From positions 1 to 59,038 of the forward strand of contig DXAZ01000037.1 of NCBI GenBank assembly GCA_019116785.1: a stretch of DNA of 59,038 nt. The letters run 5' to 3'. Below the pieces are notes generated by a model. The model worked only from the letters and a program-made list of their open reading frames with translations. It was not told the origin of the DNA and did no database searches. This DNA is from Candidatus Atopostipes pullistercoris (GTDB taxonomy: Bacteria; Bacillota; Bacilli; Lactobacillales; Carnobacteriaceae_A). Shown here piece by piece: positions 1 to 6,773 of this stretch. The position numbers and the translations under genes were made by a program. Position 1 is the first letter of the stretch. Each line of letters begins with the position of its first letter.

Positions 1-756
1 AAACTCTTGTAAAAAAATACCTACTGATAGTCCTCTAGGTACTAAGTTACGGTAAGTTTTCGTTTTTCCTAAAATGACTTTAATGATAGGAGCGATGGCT
101 TTTTTAGGACGTAATTGCGGAAAAGGGAAGGCTAAATTTTTATAATTAAAGATTCGAGTTTGTGGTTGATCATTCCAAGTTCTGTACCGTTCAAACTCTT
201 CATCATTGAAACCTGTTAAAAAAGGGCCAGGATTAATGGTTGCGACTTCAATATTAAATTCTTGAAGTTCTTGTTGGAAAGCTTTAGCTATCGCTTCTAT
301 GGCAAATTTAGAAGATGAATATGGTCCTGAGAACGGATTTACCATCAGTCCAGAAATCGAAGAGATAAAAATGATTCGGCCGTATCCTTTATTTATCATT
401 TTTTGAGAAAATCCTTGAGTCAGTAAAAAAGTACCAAAGACATTCACTTCATATTGATTTCTGAAATTTTCCTCAGGAATGTCCACTAAGGCCCCACCTT
501 CTTTCACAGCCGCATTATTTACTAAAATATCAATGTCCCATTCCCAGGCTTTCTTTCGATCTGCTGGATCGGTGATATCTATTTTTTCAACAACCAATGG
601 GATTTCAAGCGCTTCTGCGTCTGCTTTTAGAAGATCTGCTTGGAATTGTGTTTCTGTTGTAGCAATAACTTTCTTACCTAACTTGGCAAGGGTGAGCGCG
701 GTTAATTTACCTAATCCACTTCCAGAACCTGTAATTAAAATAGTTTCCATAGGCAT
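1..756 (-). CDS. SDR family NAD(P)-dependent oxidoreductase, partial (C-terminus beyond window)
   Basis: A continuous frame of 252 codons runs from ATG 756 to base 1 without a stop, so the C-terminus lies outside the window. The start is set by GGAGG at 764-768, seven bases upstream. The protein opens with a Rossmann glycine motif TGSGSGLG (about residues 9-16). It then shows an NNA motif, a catalytic-type serine in FISSISG and the YSSSK form of the YxxxK active site. This is the classical short-chain dehydrogenase layout, whose members use NAD(P)H to oxidise or reduce small alcohols, sugars or carbonyls. The substrate cannot be told. It lies downstream of nth on the same strand after a 101-bp gap with no clear terminator. 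The family usually has 240-290 residues, so little should be missing. Confidence 0.85.
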   Translation of the reverse strand, partial: MPMETILITGSGSGLGKLTALTLAKLGKKVIATTETQFQADLLKADAEALEIPLVVEKIDITDPADRKKAWEWDIDILVNNAAVKEGGALVDIPEENFRNQYEVNVFGTFLLTQGFSQKMINKGYGRIIFISSISGLMVNPFSGPYSSSKFAIEAIAKAFQQELQEFNIEVATINPGPFLTGFNDEEFERYRTWNDQPQTRIFNYKNLAFPFPQLRPKKAIAPIIKVILGKTKTYRNLVPRGLSVGIFLQEF

Positions 757-857
757 ATAAATTCCTCCAATTTTCTTTATTTGGATTCTCACCTAAACTG
801 TAGCAGTAGTTGTTGAAATATAAAATTGATTTGACCTCTAATGGTTAAATAAGTCAT

Positions 858-1496
858 TTATTTTTGTTGTTCATTTTCTAAGCAGGCATATAACTGTGGG
901 AAATGCTCACATTGAGGATTTCGTGGGTGACAAATTTCTCTTCCAAAATTAATCATTGCTTGATGAGCAGCTCCCCAGAGTTCTGGAGGAATGACTTCAC
1001 ATACTCTCTTTTCAATGTCTTTAGGTGTAGCATTTTTTTCAACAATTTGATGATGCTTGCATACTCGAGTTACATGAGTGTCTACCGCAAAAGCAGGTTC
1101 TTTGAAAGCCACACTTAAAAGAATATTTGCAGACTTTGGCCCGATTCCTGTAAGGGACTCTAATTCTTTTCGAGTGTGAGGCACTTCACCGTCAAACCGT
1201 TCTAATAATTGTTGACTGCTCTGATAAATATATCTGGCTTTATTTCGATACAAACCAATTGAACGAATATATGGTTCAATTTCTTCGGGAGAAGAAGCAA
1301 TGACAGCTTCTGGATTAGGATAGCGTTCGAATAGAGTAGGGGTGACTTTTGCTACGGATTCATCCGTTGCTTGAGCACTTAAAATAACCGCCAGCAGTAA
1401 TTGAAAAGGATTTTCATAATGCATAGTTGGGGTAGCTTCTGGATATAAATGAATAATTTCTTGGATGACTTGTCTTGCACATTGTTTGGTTAACAT
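858..1496 (-). CDS. nth: Endonuclease III (DNA glycosylase/AP lyase) with one iron-sulphur cysteine replaced
   Basis: Base-excision repair enzyme that removes oxidised pyrimidines and cuts abasic sites. The helix-hairpin-helix segment LTGIGPKSA carries the expected catalytic lysine and AVDTHV the catalytic aspartate. The C-terminal 4Fe-4S loop should read C-x6-C-x2-C-x5-C. Here the third position is Phe199 (codon TTC, bases 902-900), while the other three cysteines remain (189, 196, 205). I chose ATG 1496 (212 aa) because GAGAGG sits eight bases upstream. The longer frame to 1517 lacks such a site. Three of four ligands remain, so the cluster may be weakened or absent. The family assignment itself is firm. 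Confidence 0.93.
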   Translation of the reverse strand: MLTKQCARQVIQEIIHLYPEATPTMHYENPFQLLLAVILSAQATDESVAKVTPTLFERYPNPEAVIASSPEEIEPYIRSIGLYRNKARYIYQSSQQLLERFDGEVPHTRKELESLTGIGPKSANILLSVAFKEPAFAVDTHVTRVCKHHQIVEKNATPKDIEKRVCEVIPPELWGAAHQAMINFGREICHPRNPQCEHFPQLYACLENEQQK

Positions 1497-1529
1497 CGTT
1501 AATACCTCTCTTTTCATAATTACTAATGT

Positions 1530-1559
1530 AGTATATCAAAAGGAAGAGTCTTTTGTCTG
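1530..1559 (-). promoter_or_regulatory. Probable sigma-A promoter of nth
   Basis: On the minus strand CAGACA (1559-1554), an 18-base spacer and TATACT (1535-1530) lie about 35 bases before the nth start. The -35 matches four of six consensus bases. Confidence 0.45.
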
Positions 1560-1586
1560 ATTTATTTATTAATAAATTAAAAATGA

Positions 1587-1595
1587 TGGTATAAA
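1587..1595 (+). promoter_or_regulatory. Possible extended -10 promoter of the sirtuin gene
   Basis: TGG-TATAAA forms an extended -10 element (TG at 1587-1588, hexamer 1590-1595) about 70 bases before the sirtuin ATG. No good -35 is visible. Confidence 0.35.
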
Positions 1596-1664
1596 GTCAG
1601 TATTTCGTGTCATTCTTTGATAGGATAAGGATACATAAGATTTAAAAGTTAAGGAGGAAAATAA

Positions 1665-2390
1665 ATGAGTGATAAAATTGAACAATTAAAAGAACAATTA
1701 GCAGATAGCCAAAAAATTGTTTTCTTCGGTGGTGCAGGTGTTTCAACAGAAAGTGGTATTCCTGATTTTCGTTCTTCCAACGGTTTATATATGAAAGATA
1801 GTGGAACGCATGTTTCTGCTGAACAAATGGTTTCACATTCTTTTTACAAACGTTATCCTAAAGAATTTTTTAAATATTATTTTGAAAATTTAGTATTTGA
1901 AGAGGCTAAACCAAATCAAGCACATATTTTTCTTAAAGAGTTAGAAGATCAAGGAAAGAAGATCAGTATAGTTACACAAAATATTGATGGCTTACACCAA
2001 AAGGCAGGAAGTACAGTAGTCCATGAGCTGCATGGCTCAACATTAAGAAATTATTGTACACAATGTCACCAACAATATAAGATAAATGAATTAGAGTTAG
2101 ATAATGAGGGCATCCCTCGTTGTCCAAAAGATGGTGCTATTGTACGCCCGGATATTGTCTTGTATGAAGAAGGACTAGATCAAAATGTTATCCAACAAGC
2201 TGTCAAAGACATTCAAAGGGCAGATATGTTGATGATTGCAGGAACTTCTCTGATTGTTTATCCAGCAGCTGGTTTAGTGAATTACTTTAATGGAGATCAT
2301 TTGGTTGCTATTAATAAATCATCCATTCGTGTCCCAGAAGGAACTTTAATGTTTAAGGACTCCATTTCCAATGTTTTTTCTAAATTGTAA
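1665..2390 (+). CDS. Sir2-family NAD-dependent protein deacetylase/deacylase
   Basis: Sirtuin of 241 aa that removes acyl groups from protein lysines using NAD, releasing nicotinamide. The NAD-binding motif GAGVSTESGIPDFRS is at residues 24-38, TQNIDGLH at 104-111 and the catalytic His in ELHGS at 123. The zinc module keeps Cys131, Cys134 and Cys153, but the fourth ligand position is Asp156 (CPKD instead of CPxC). The start ATG follows AAGGAGG at ideal spacing. It stands alone, convergent with the yolD-polymerase pair and separated from it by a shared terminator. Class U/III bacterial sirtuins have this length. The target proteins are unknown. Confidence 0.93.
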   Translation: MSDKIEQLKEQLADSQKIVFFGGAGVSTESGIPDFRSSNGLYMKDSGTHVSAEQMVSHSFYKRYPKEFFKYYFENLVFEEAKPNQAHIFLKELEDQGKKISIVTQNIDGLHQKAGSTVVHELHGSTLRNYCTQCHQQYKINELELDNEGIPRCPKDGAIVRPDIVLYEEGLDQNVIQQAVKDIQRADMLMIAGTSLIVYPAAGLVNYFNGDHLVAINKSSIRVPEGTLMFKDSISNVFSKL

Positions 2391-2420
2391 ATTATAAGAA
2401 ATGAAGATCAATTTTATACT

Positions 2421-2497
2421 AAAAGAGCGCTCTTATATGAACTGCTCCTGACTACTTAAGAAGGGGGCGTTCACATTAATAGGCGCTCTTTTATTTT
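2421..2497. terminator. Bidirectional intrinsic terminator between sirtuin and yolD
   Basis: AAAAGAGCGC (2421-2430) pairs perfectly over ten bases with GCGCTCTTTT ending near 2492, with a long loop and a T-rich run after it. It separates two convergent genes and can serve both. Confidence 0.75.
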
Positions 2498-2501
2498 TTA
2501 T

Positions 2502-2900
2502 TTATTCTTTTTCTTGCCAATCCATGGGGTTCATAAATTCTATATGACGGATATCTTCTAAAGTTGTGTCAACCAAGCGTCCGTTTTTTAAAAGTAAATA
2601 GATTCTATCTTCAAAAGTACCCGAAACCATACAAGGGACATCTTTAAAATAAGCACCGTTTTGTAAAATATTTGCTTGAATTAAAACGGGATTTCCTGTG
2701 TGATATGCTTGTCCTAAAATTTCACTAATTTCTAAGAGAGATTGTTTGGGTTTAGCTGTAACATCTTTTAACTGCTCTTTTTTTTCCATCTTTGAGAGAA
2801 GTTCCGTATGGTCAGATAACATCAAGCCTAACCACTTCATTTTCCCACGATCTTTGTACCCTAATTGATCAGGAGTTAAACGAATAATTTTCTTCTCCAT
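2502..2900 (-). CDS. YolD-like family protein
   Basis: 132 aa protein carrying the YolD signature DRGKMKWLGLML (residues 17-28), matching the family pattern DRGxxKW. YolD-like proteins are habitually encoded next to UmuC/UvrX-type Y-family polymerases in Firmicutes and are thought to modulate them; the biochemical role is not settled. Here it lies 18 bases downstream of such a polymerase on the same strand, so the two are co-transcribed and share the damage-responsive promoter at 4288-4316. GTGAGG lies upstream of the ATG at slightly long spacing. Confidence 0.85.
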   Translation of the reverse strand: MEKKIIRLTPDQLGYKDRGKMKWLGLMLSDHTELLSKMEKKEQLKDVTAKPKQSLLEISEILGQAYHTGNPVLIQANILQNGAYFKDVPCMVSGTFEDRIYLLLKNGRLVDTTLEDIRHIEFMNPMDWQEKE

Positions 2901-2918
2901 ATATATTCATCCTCACTT

Positions 2919-4238
2919 CTAGTTATTTTCTTCGGTATTTGCTTGGTGACCACCCAATAATTTACTCCGTTGGAAAGCCATACCATTTTGAATTAAACTA
3001 CTAGCATGTAAAAGAGAAGTGTAGCCATATTTTCTTCGAACTAAATCAACGACTTTATTCAAACGCTCGTCTTTTAAAACATCTTCTGTGCTTTCAAATA
3101 AGCTTAATTGGTAATCTTGTTTAGGAGCAATTTTATGAAAAGTAACATTAATTATTCGAACGGGATAGGGCTCATAATATTTTCGGAACAAACGATTCAT
3201 ATAATTTACTAATTTTTTAGAAGAATCTGTCGGTTCTATAGTCATTTGATGACTAAAGCCAGGATGATTGGTTTGTTTAGAATAACCGATTGTTAACTTT
3301 ACAATACTGGTTGTTAACCCATGTTCCCGTAATCTCATTGCATTCTCTTCGGTTAGTTCGCCAATAACTACTTGAACATCATATGGATTTATATAATCTC
3401 TATTCAAAATTTGATTTTTTGAAAAAGAGTTTTCTTTTGGAGTAAAGTGATCCGATAAAATTGTGCGGTCAATTCCGTGCGCATGAAAGAAAAGTTGTTC
3501 TCCAATAATATTAAAACGGTCTTTTAATTTATGAACATCATATTGAGCCAAGTCTTTTAAATTATGTATACCTAATTGATTTAATTTTGCTTCTGTACGA
3601 GAACCGATTCCCCAAAAATCTGTCAGTTTTTCAATTTGCCAAATGGTACTTTCGACATCTTTATAACCCCAATAGGCCTGATAGTTATTTTTGTCATCTT
3701 TTTTCGCTTGGTGATCTAAAGCAAGTTTTGCAAGTAAAGGATTATCACCAATGCCTACCGTTGCTATAAGGTGTAACTCTTTCCAAATATCTAATTGTAT
3801 TTGATGAGCGATTTCTTTTGTAGTTCCAAACAAAGCATGAGAAAAAGTAACATCCAAAAAAGATTCATCACTACTATAAACGTGTAAATCTTCTATAGAG
3901 ACATATCGTTTAAAGATTTCGACGATTTCTAAATTCTTTTTTAGATAAAGTGCCATACGAGGTTCAACAATTTCTATTTGTGAATGTTTGGGTATTTCGT
4001 AGACTCTTGTTCCTGTTTTTACGTTATAGAGTTCTTTCACGCGAGGAGACGCTGCAAGAACGAGCCCACCGTTATTGTCAGGCTTACTGACAACTGCTAT
4101 CATAGCTTCTAAGGGATGTTGATGACGTTCTACTGCTTCAACGCTAGCAAAAAAAGATTTAATATCAATACATAAAATATCACGATGAGGTTCATTTGAA
4201 TAGTCCATATAGAGAAGCGTTTCTTGCTTTTTACTCAT
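2919..4238 (-). CDS. Y-family DNA polymerase (UmuC/DinB/UvrX-like translesion polymerase)
   Basis: 439 aa translesion polymerase. The first catalytic aspartate is in CIDIKSFFASVE (Asp25) and the second acidic pair in YSSDESFLDV (Asp124-Glu125). The helix-hairpin-helix region around KLTDFWGIGSRTEAKLNQLGI binds DNA. A little-finger domain follows from about residue 250, and NQILNRDY is typical of the UmuC/UvrX branch. AAAGGAG precedes the ATG by eight bases. It heads an operon with yolD, and a LexA-type palindrome overlaps the transcription start, so SOS induction is likely. The choice between DinB (Pol IV) and UmuC/UvrX naming is open; the YolD partner favours the UvrX type. Confidence 0.92.
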   Translation of the reverse strand: MSKKQETLLYMDYSNEPHRDILCIDIKSFFASVEAVERHQHPLEAMIAVVSKPDNNGGLVLAASPRVKELYNVKTGTRVYEIPKHSQIEIVEPRMALYLKKNLEIVEIFKRYVSIEDLHVYSSDESFLDVTFSHALFGTTKEIAHQIQLDIWKELHLIATVGIGDNPLLAKLALDHQAKKDDKNNYQAYWGYKDVESTIWQIEKLTDFWGIGSRTEAKLNQLGIHNLKDLAQYDVHKLKDRFNIIGEQLFFHAHGIDRTILSDHFTPKENSFSKNQILNRDYINPYDVQVVIGELTEENAMRLREHGLTTSIVKLTIGYSKQTNHPGFSHQMTIEPTDSSKKLVNYMNRLFRKYYEPYPVRIINVTFHKIAPKQDYQLSLFESTEDVLKDERLNKVVDLVRRKYGYTSLLHASSLIQNGMAFQRSKLLGGHQANTEENN

Positions 4239-4267
4239 GAATTTAGCTCCTTTCTAGAACAATATAC

Positions 4268-4281
4268 CGAATGTGTGTTCG
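4268..4281 (-). promoter_or_regulatory. LexA (SOS) box of the polymerase-yolD operon
   Basis: CGAATGTGTGTTCG fits the Gram-positive DinR/LexA consensus CGAACRNRYGTTCG with a single mismatch (T for C at position 5). It sits just downstream of the -10, over the transcription start, where LexA would block RNA polymerase. Confidence 0.75.
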
Positions 4282-4287
4282 GTTATT

Positions 4288-4316
4288 ATTATAAAAAAAG
4301 GATAAAATATAGTCAA
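4288..4316 (-). promoter_or_regulatory. Strong sigma-A promoter of the polymerase-yolD operon
   Basis: Minus-strand TTGACT (4316-4311), exactly 17 bases, then TATAAT (4293-4288). This near-consensus promoter immediately precedes the LexA box. Confidence 0.8.
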
Positions 4317-4413
4317 GGGGAACAAATGAAGATTATTAATTATTTTAATTAATACTATGAAGGGAATTGTTTATAAATATGGTAAAATAAAGAAAAGACA
4401 AGGAGGAAATAGA

Positions 4414-4962
4414 ATGTCTTTGGATTTAGGAAGTTATATTTATAAAAATATGCTAAAAAAAGCTACATACTACCAATGGAAAATTATTGTGGATCGTTCT
4501 AAAAGAGCCATAGAAATTTATTTTACGATATCACTAGATATACCAGATGAACAGTTTGTCCAAGATGCCAATGCTAAAGTGAATGAAGCAGGACAGTTGA
4601 ATTTTGAAGAAGTGGTTTGTTTTTATGATGAAGCCAATAATAAAATTGTTCCAAAAAATTATTTAGTAGCCGTCCCTCTAAATATAAACACAGGAATAGA
4701 ACAAGGCTACGTGGATGCTTTTATTAAGCAGTTAAATATTATCGCCTCAAATGCTAATGGACAAATAAGAGAATACTTAACCGATGAAACCCAGAGTGAA
4801 TTTTCACTCGTATGGAATGAACAAAATATGGAAAACACAATACATACCATGAAGGAAACAAAAAATTATCTCACAGAGACATTAACGATTGAATTTGAAG
4901 AAAAAGCGTCATTGATTGATCAATTCAAGGAGGAGCATGATGGCGGAATGGAAAGAATATAG
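4414..4962 (+). CDS. DUF3013 family protein
   Basis: 182 aa protein of unknown function that resembles the Lactobacillales DUF3013 family, often found just upstream of prmA. ATG 4414 (MSLDLGSYIY) follows AAGGAGG; the frame extends further upstream to 4357 but without a binding site. There is no signal peptide or membrane segment. The sequence is mixed alpha/beta with several acidic stretches. Its 3' end overlaps prmA by 23 bases, so translation is probably coupled, which suggests expression linked to ribosome modification. No catalytic motif is recognised. Confidence 0.8.
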   Translation: MSLDLGSYIYKNMLKKATYYQWKIIVDRSKRAIEIYFTISLDIPDEQFVQDANAKVNEAGQLNFEEVVCFYDEANNKIVPKNYLVAVPLNINTGIEQGYVDAFIKQLNIIASNANGQIREYLTDETQSEFSLVWNEQNMENTIHTMKETKNYLTETLTIEFEEKASLIDQFKEEHDGGMERI

Positions 4963-5890
4963 CGTTCATATTAATGAAGAGGCGGTAGAGAGTGTTTCAG
5001 AGCTATTTATGGAATTAGGATCTGCTGGAGTAAGCTTGGTTGATCGGACTGATTTTGAAACGATGCCTGAATATGGATTTGATTCGTTATGGGCATTAGA
5101 TGAAGCAAAGTTTCCGACTGACGGTGTGGTGATTAAAGGCTATTTTCCAGTAGAAGCGGTGCATTCAAATTTAGAAAAAACACTTCATCAGCGACTCGAA
5201 AAATTAAAAGCGTTTGATTTGAATGTGACAAATTATACAGTGGAATCAAGAACGTTAATGGATTCGGATTGGAATAATAAATGGAAAGAATTTTATCATT
5301 CTGTTCCGATTACACGTTATTTAACGATTGTTCCTGAATGGGAAGAGTATACAAAAAGAAAAGATGATGAGCAACTGATTGTAATGGATCCAGGTTTAGC
5401 CTTTGGAACAGGTACCCATCCGACCACACAGCTATCTATTCAAGCATTAGAAATGGTTTTACGTGGAGGAGAAATAATTTTAGATGTAGGGACTGGTTCG
5501 GGTGTTTTGACTATTGCTAGTTCACTTTTAGGTGCTGCAGAAATTCATGCGTTTGATTTGGATGATATTGCTGTACAGTCTGCTAAAAATAATATTCATT
5601 TAAATGAATTAGCAGCAAAAATTACAGTGAAAGAGAATAATTTATTAAAAGATGTTACAATAAAAGCAGATGTGGTGGTTGCAAATATTTTGGCTCCTAT
5701 CATATTAGAACTAATACCTGATGCTATGCGTGTTTTAAGACCAGGTGGAACGTTTATTTCATCAGGAATTATTAAAGAACAAGAAGAAGAAATCTTGACT
5801 GCATTAAAAAATGAAGGGTTCAAAATCCGACAAATTAATCAAATGAAAGATTGGATAGTTATTATTGCTCAAAAACCATTAAATAAATAA
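4940..5890 (+). CDS. prmA: Ribosomal protein L11 methyltransferase
   Basis: 316 aa SAM-dependent enzyme that trimethylates ribosomal protein L11. The substrate-recognition domain fills the N-terminal third. The methyltransferase domain shows DPGLAFGTGTHPTT, the SAM-binding motif DVGTGSGVLTIA and the catalytic-site motif VVANILAPII. Two ATG codons are adjacent (4937 and 4940). AAGGAGG at 4927-4933 leaves six bases before 4940, so I use that one. It overlaps the end of the DUF3013 gene, indicating an operon. Confidence 0.93.
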   Translation: MAEWKEYSVHINEEAVESVSELFMELGSAGVSLVDRTDFETMPEYGFDSLWALDEAKFPTDGVVIKGYFPVEAVHSNLEKTLHQRLEKLKAFDLNVTNYTVESRTLMDSDWNNKWKEFYHSVPITRYLTIVPEWEEYTKRKDDEQLIVMDPGLAFGTGTHPTTQLSIQALEMVLRGGEIILDVGTGSGVLTIASSLLGAAEIHAFDLDDIAVQSAKNNIHLNELAAKITVKENNLLKDVTIKADVVVANILAPIILELIPDAMRVLRPGGTFISSGIIKEQEEEILTALKNEGFKIRQINQMKDWIVIIAQKPLNK

Positions 5891-5951
5891 TAGCTCTCTA
5901 TATTTTAAAATTTGGATGATTTAAAACTTTATAAAAAAGGGGTATTTATTC

Positions 5952-6614
5952 ATGGAAAACATTGCTCAATATATTGACCATACAATACTAAATGCGGATG
6001 CTACAAAAGCAGATATTCAAAGAGTTTGTGAAGAAGCAAAAGAATATAACTTTAAAACCGTTTGTATCCAACCGTACTGGGTAAAATATGCAAAAGAAAT
6101 ATTAGGAGACTCAAAAGTAGGGGTGACTACAGTTATTGGTTTTCCACTAGGAGCAAACACAACTGAAATTAAAGTAGCCGAAGCTAAGTTAGCAGTAGCT
6201 GAAGGGGCATCTGATGTTGATATGGTGATTAATATTGGTGCGTTAAAATCTGAAGATTATGACACCGTCTTAAAAGATATTCAAGCAGTTGTAGATGCCG
6301 TTACTGGCCAAGCAATCGTAAAAGTGATTCTTGAAACTTCTTTACTCACAAAATCTGAAAAAATCCGTGCTTCAGAGTTAGCGAAACAAGCCGGTGCAGA
6401 TTTTGTTAAAACGTCCACTGGTTTTTCAACTGGAGGAGCTACATTGGATGATGTCCAATTAATGCGTGCCACAGTTGGTCCAGATATGGGGGTAAAAGCT
6501 TCAGGAGGGGTTCGTACCTTTGAAGATGCTAAGGCAATGATTGAAGTAGGTGCAACTCGCATTGGTGCCTCAAGTGGCATTTCAATTATAGAAGGCTCTA
6601 AAGAAGTAGAGTAA
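5952..6614 (+). CDS. deoC: Deoxyribose-phosphate aldolase
   Basis: 220 aa class I aldolase that splits 2-deoxyribose-5-phosphate into acetaldehyde and glyceraldehyde-3-phosphate in deoxynucleoside salvage. The Schiff-base lysine is in [10 protein letters not shown] (Lys153). The helper lysine is in VKASGG (Lys182) and the acidic motif is DVDMVINIG (88-96). The length matches the short bacterial DeoC type. An AAAAGGGG stretch precedes the ATG at long spacing. It lacks the usual deo neighbours. Cytidine deaminase, which acts in the same salvage route, lies about 37 kb away. Confidence 0.95.
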   Translation: MENIAQYIDHTILNADATKADIQRVCEEAKEYNFKTVCIQPYWVKYAKEILGDSKVGVTTVIGFPLGANTTEIKVAEAKLAVAEGASDVDMVINIGALKSEDYDTVLKDIQAVVDAVTGQAIVKVILETSLLTKSEKIRASELAKQAGADFVKTSTGFSTGGATLDDVQLMRATVGPDMGVKASGGVRTFEDAKAMIEVGATRIGASSGISIIEGSKEVE

Positions 6615-6668
6615 TTTTAATTAAGAAAAATAATGAAATTTCTTTCATCATGGGCTTAAATGAATCAG

Positions 6669-6697
6669 TTGAAAACAAAGACCATAATCGTTATAAT
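6669..6697 (+). promoter_or_regulatory. Strong sigma-A promoter upstream of rel
   Basis: TTGAAA (6669-6674), a 17-base spacer, TATAAT (6692-6697). Transcription should start near 6704, only a few bases before the hairpin at 6707-6734. Confidence 0.7.
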
Positions 6698-6706
6698 TAA
6701 GAGAAC

Positions 6707-6734
6707 AAACCAGCACTGACCAGTGCTGGTTTTT
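6707..6734 (+). terminator. Terminator-like hairpin between deoC and rel
   Basis: AAACCAGCACT pairs with AGTGCTGGTTT (11 bp, loop GACC), followed by TTTTG. It can end deoC transcripts. It also lies at the very 5' end of any transcript started at the promoter 6669-6697, so it may shape rel expression. Confidence 0.75.
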
Positions 6735-6773
6735 GTAAATCATTTGTAGGATAAAAAAAAGAAGGTGTCTGAA

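Noticed and set aside
479-760. 93-codon plus-strand frame at the left edge.
   Set aside because: It is antisense to the SDR oxidoreductase, which has full family motifs and a ribosome binding site.
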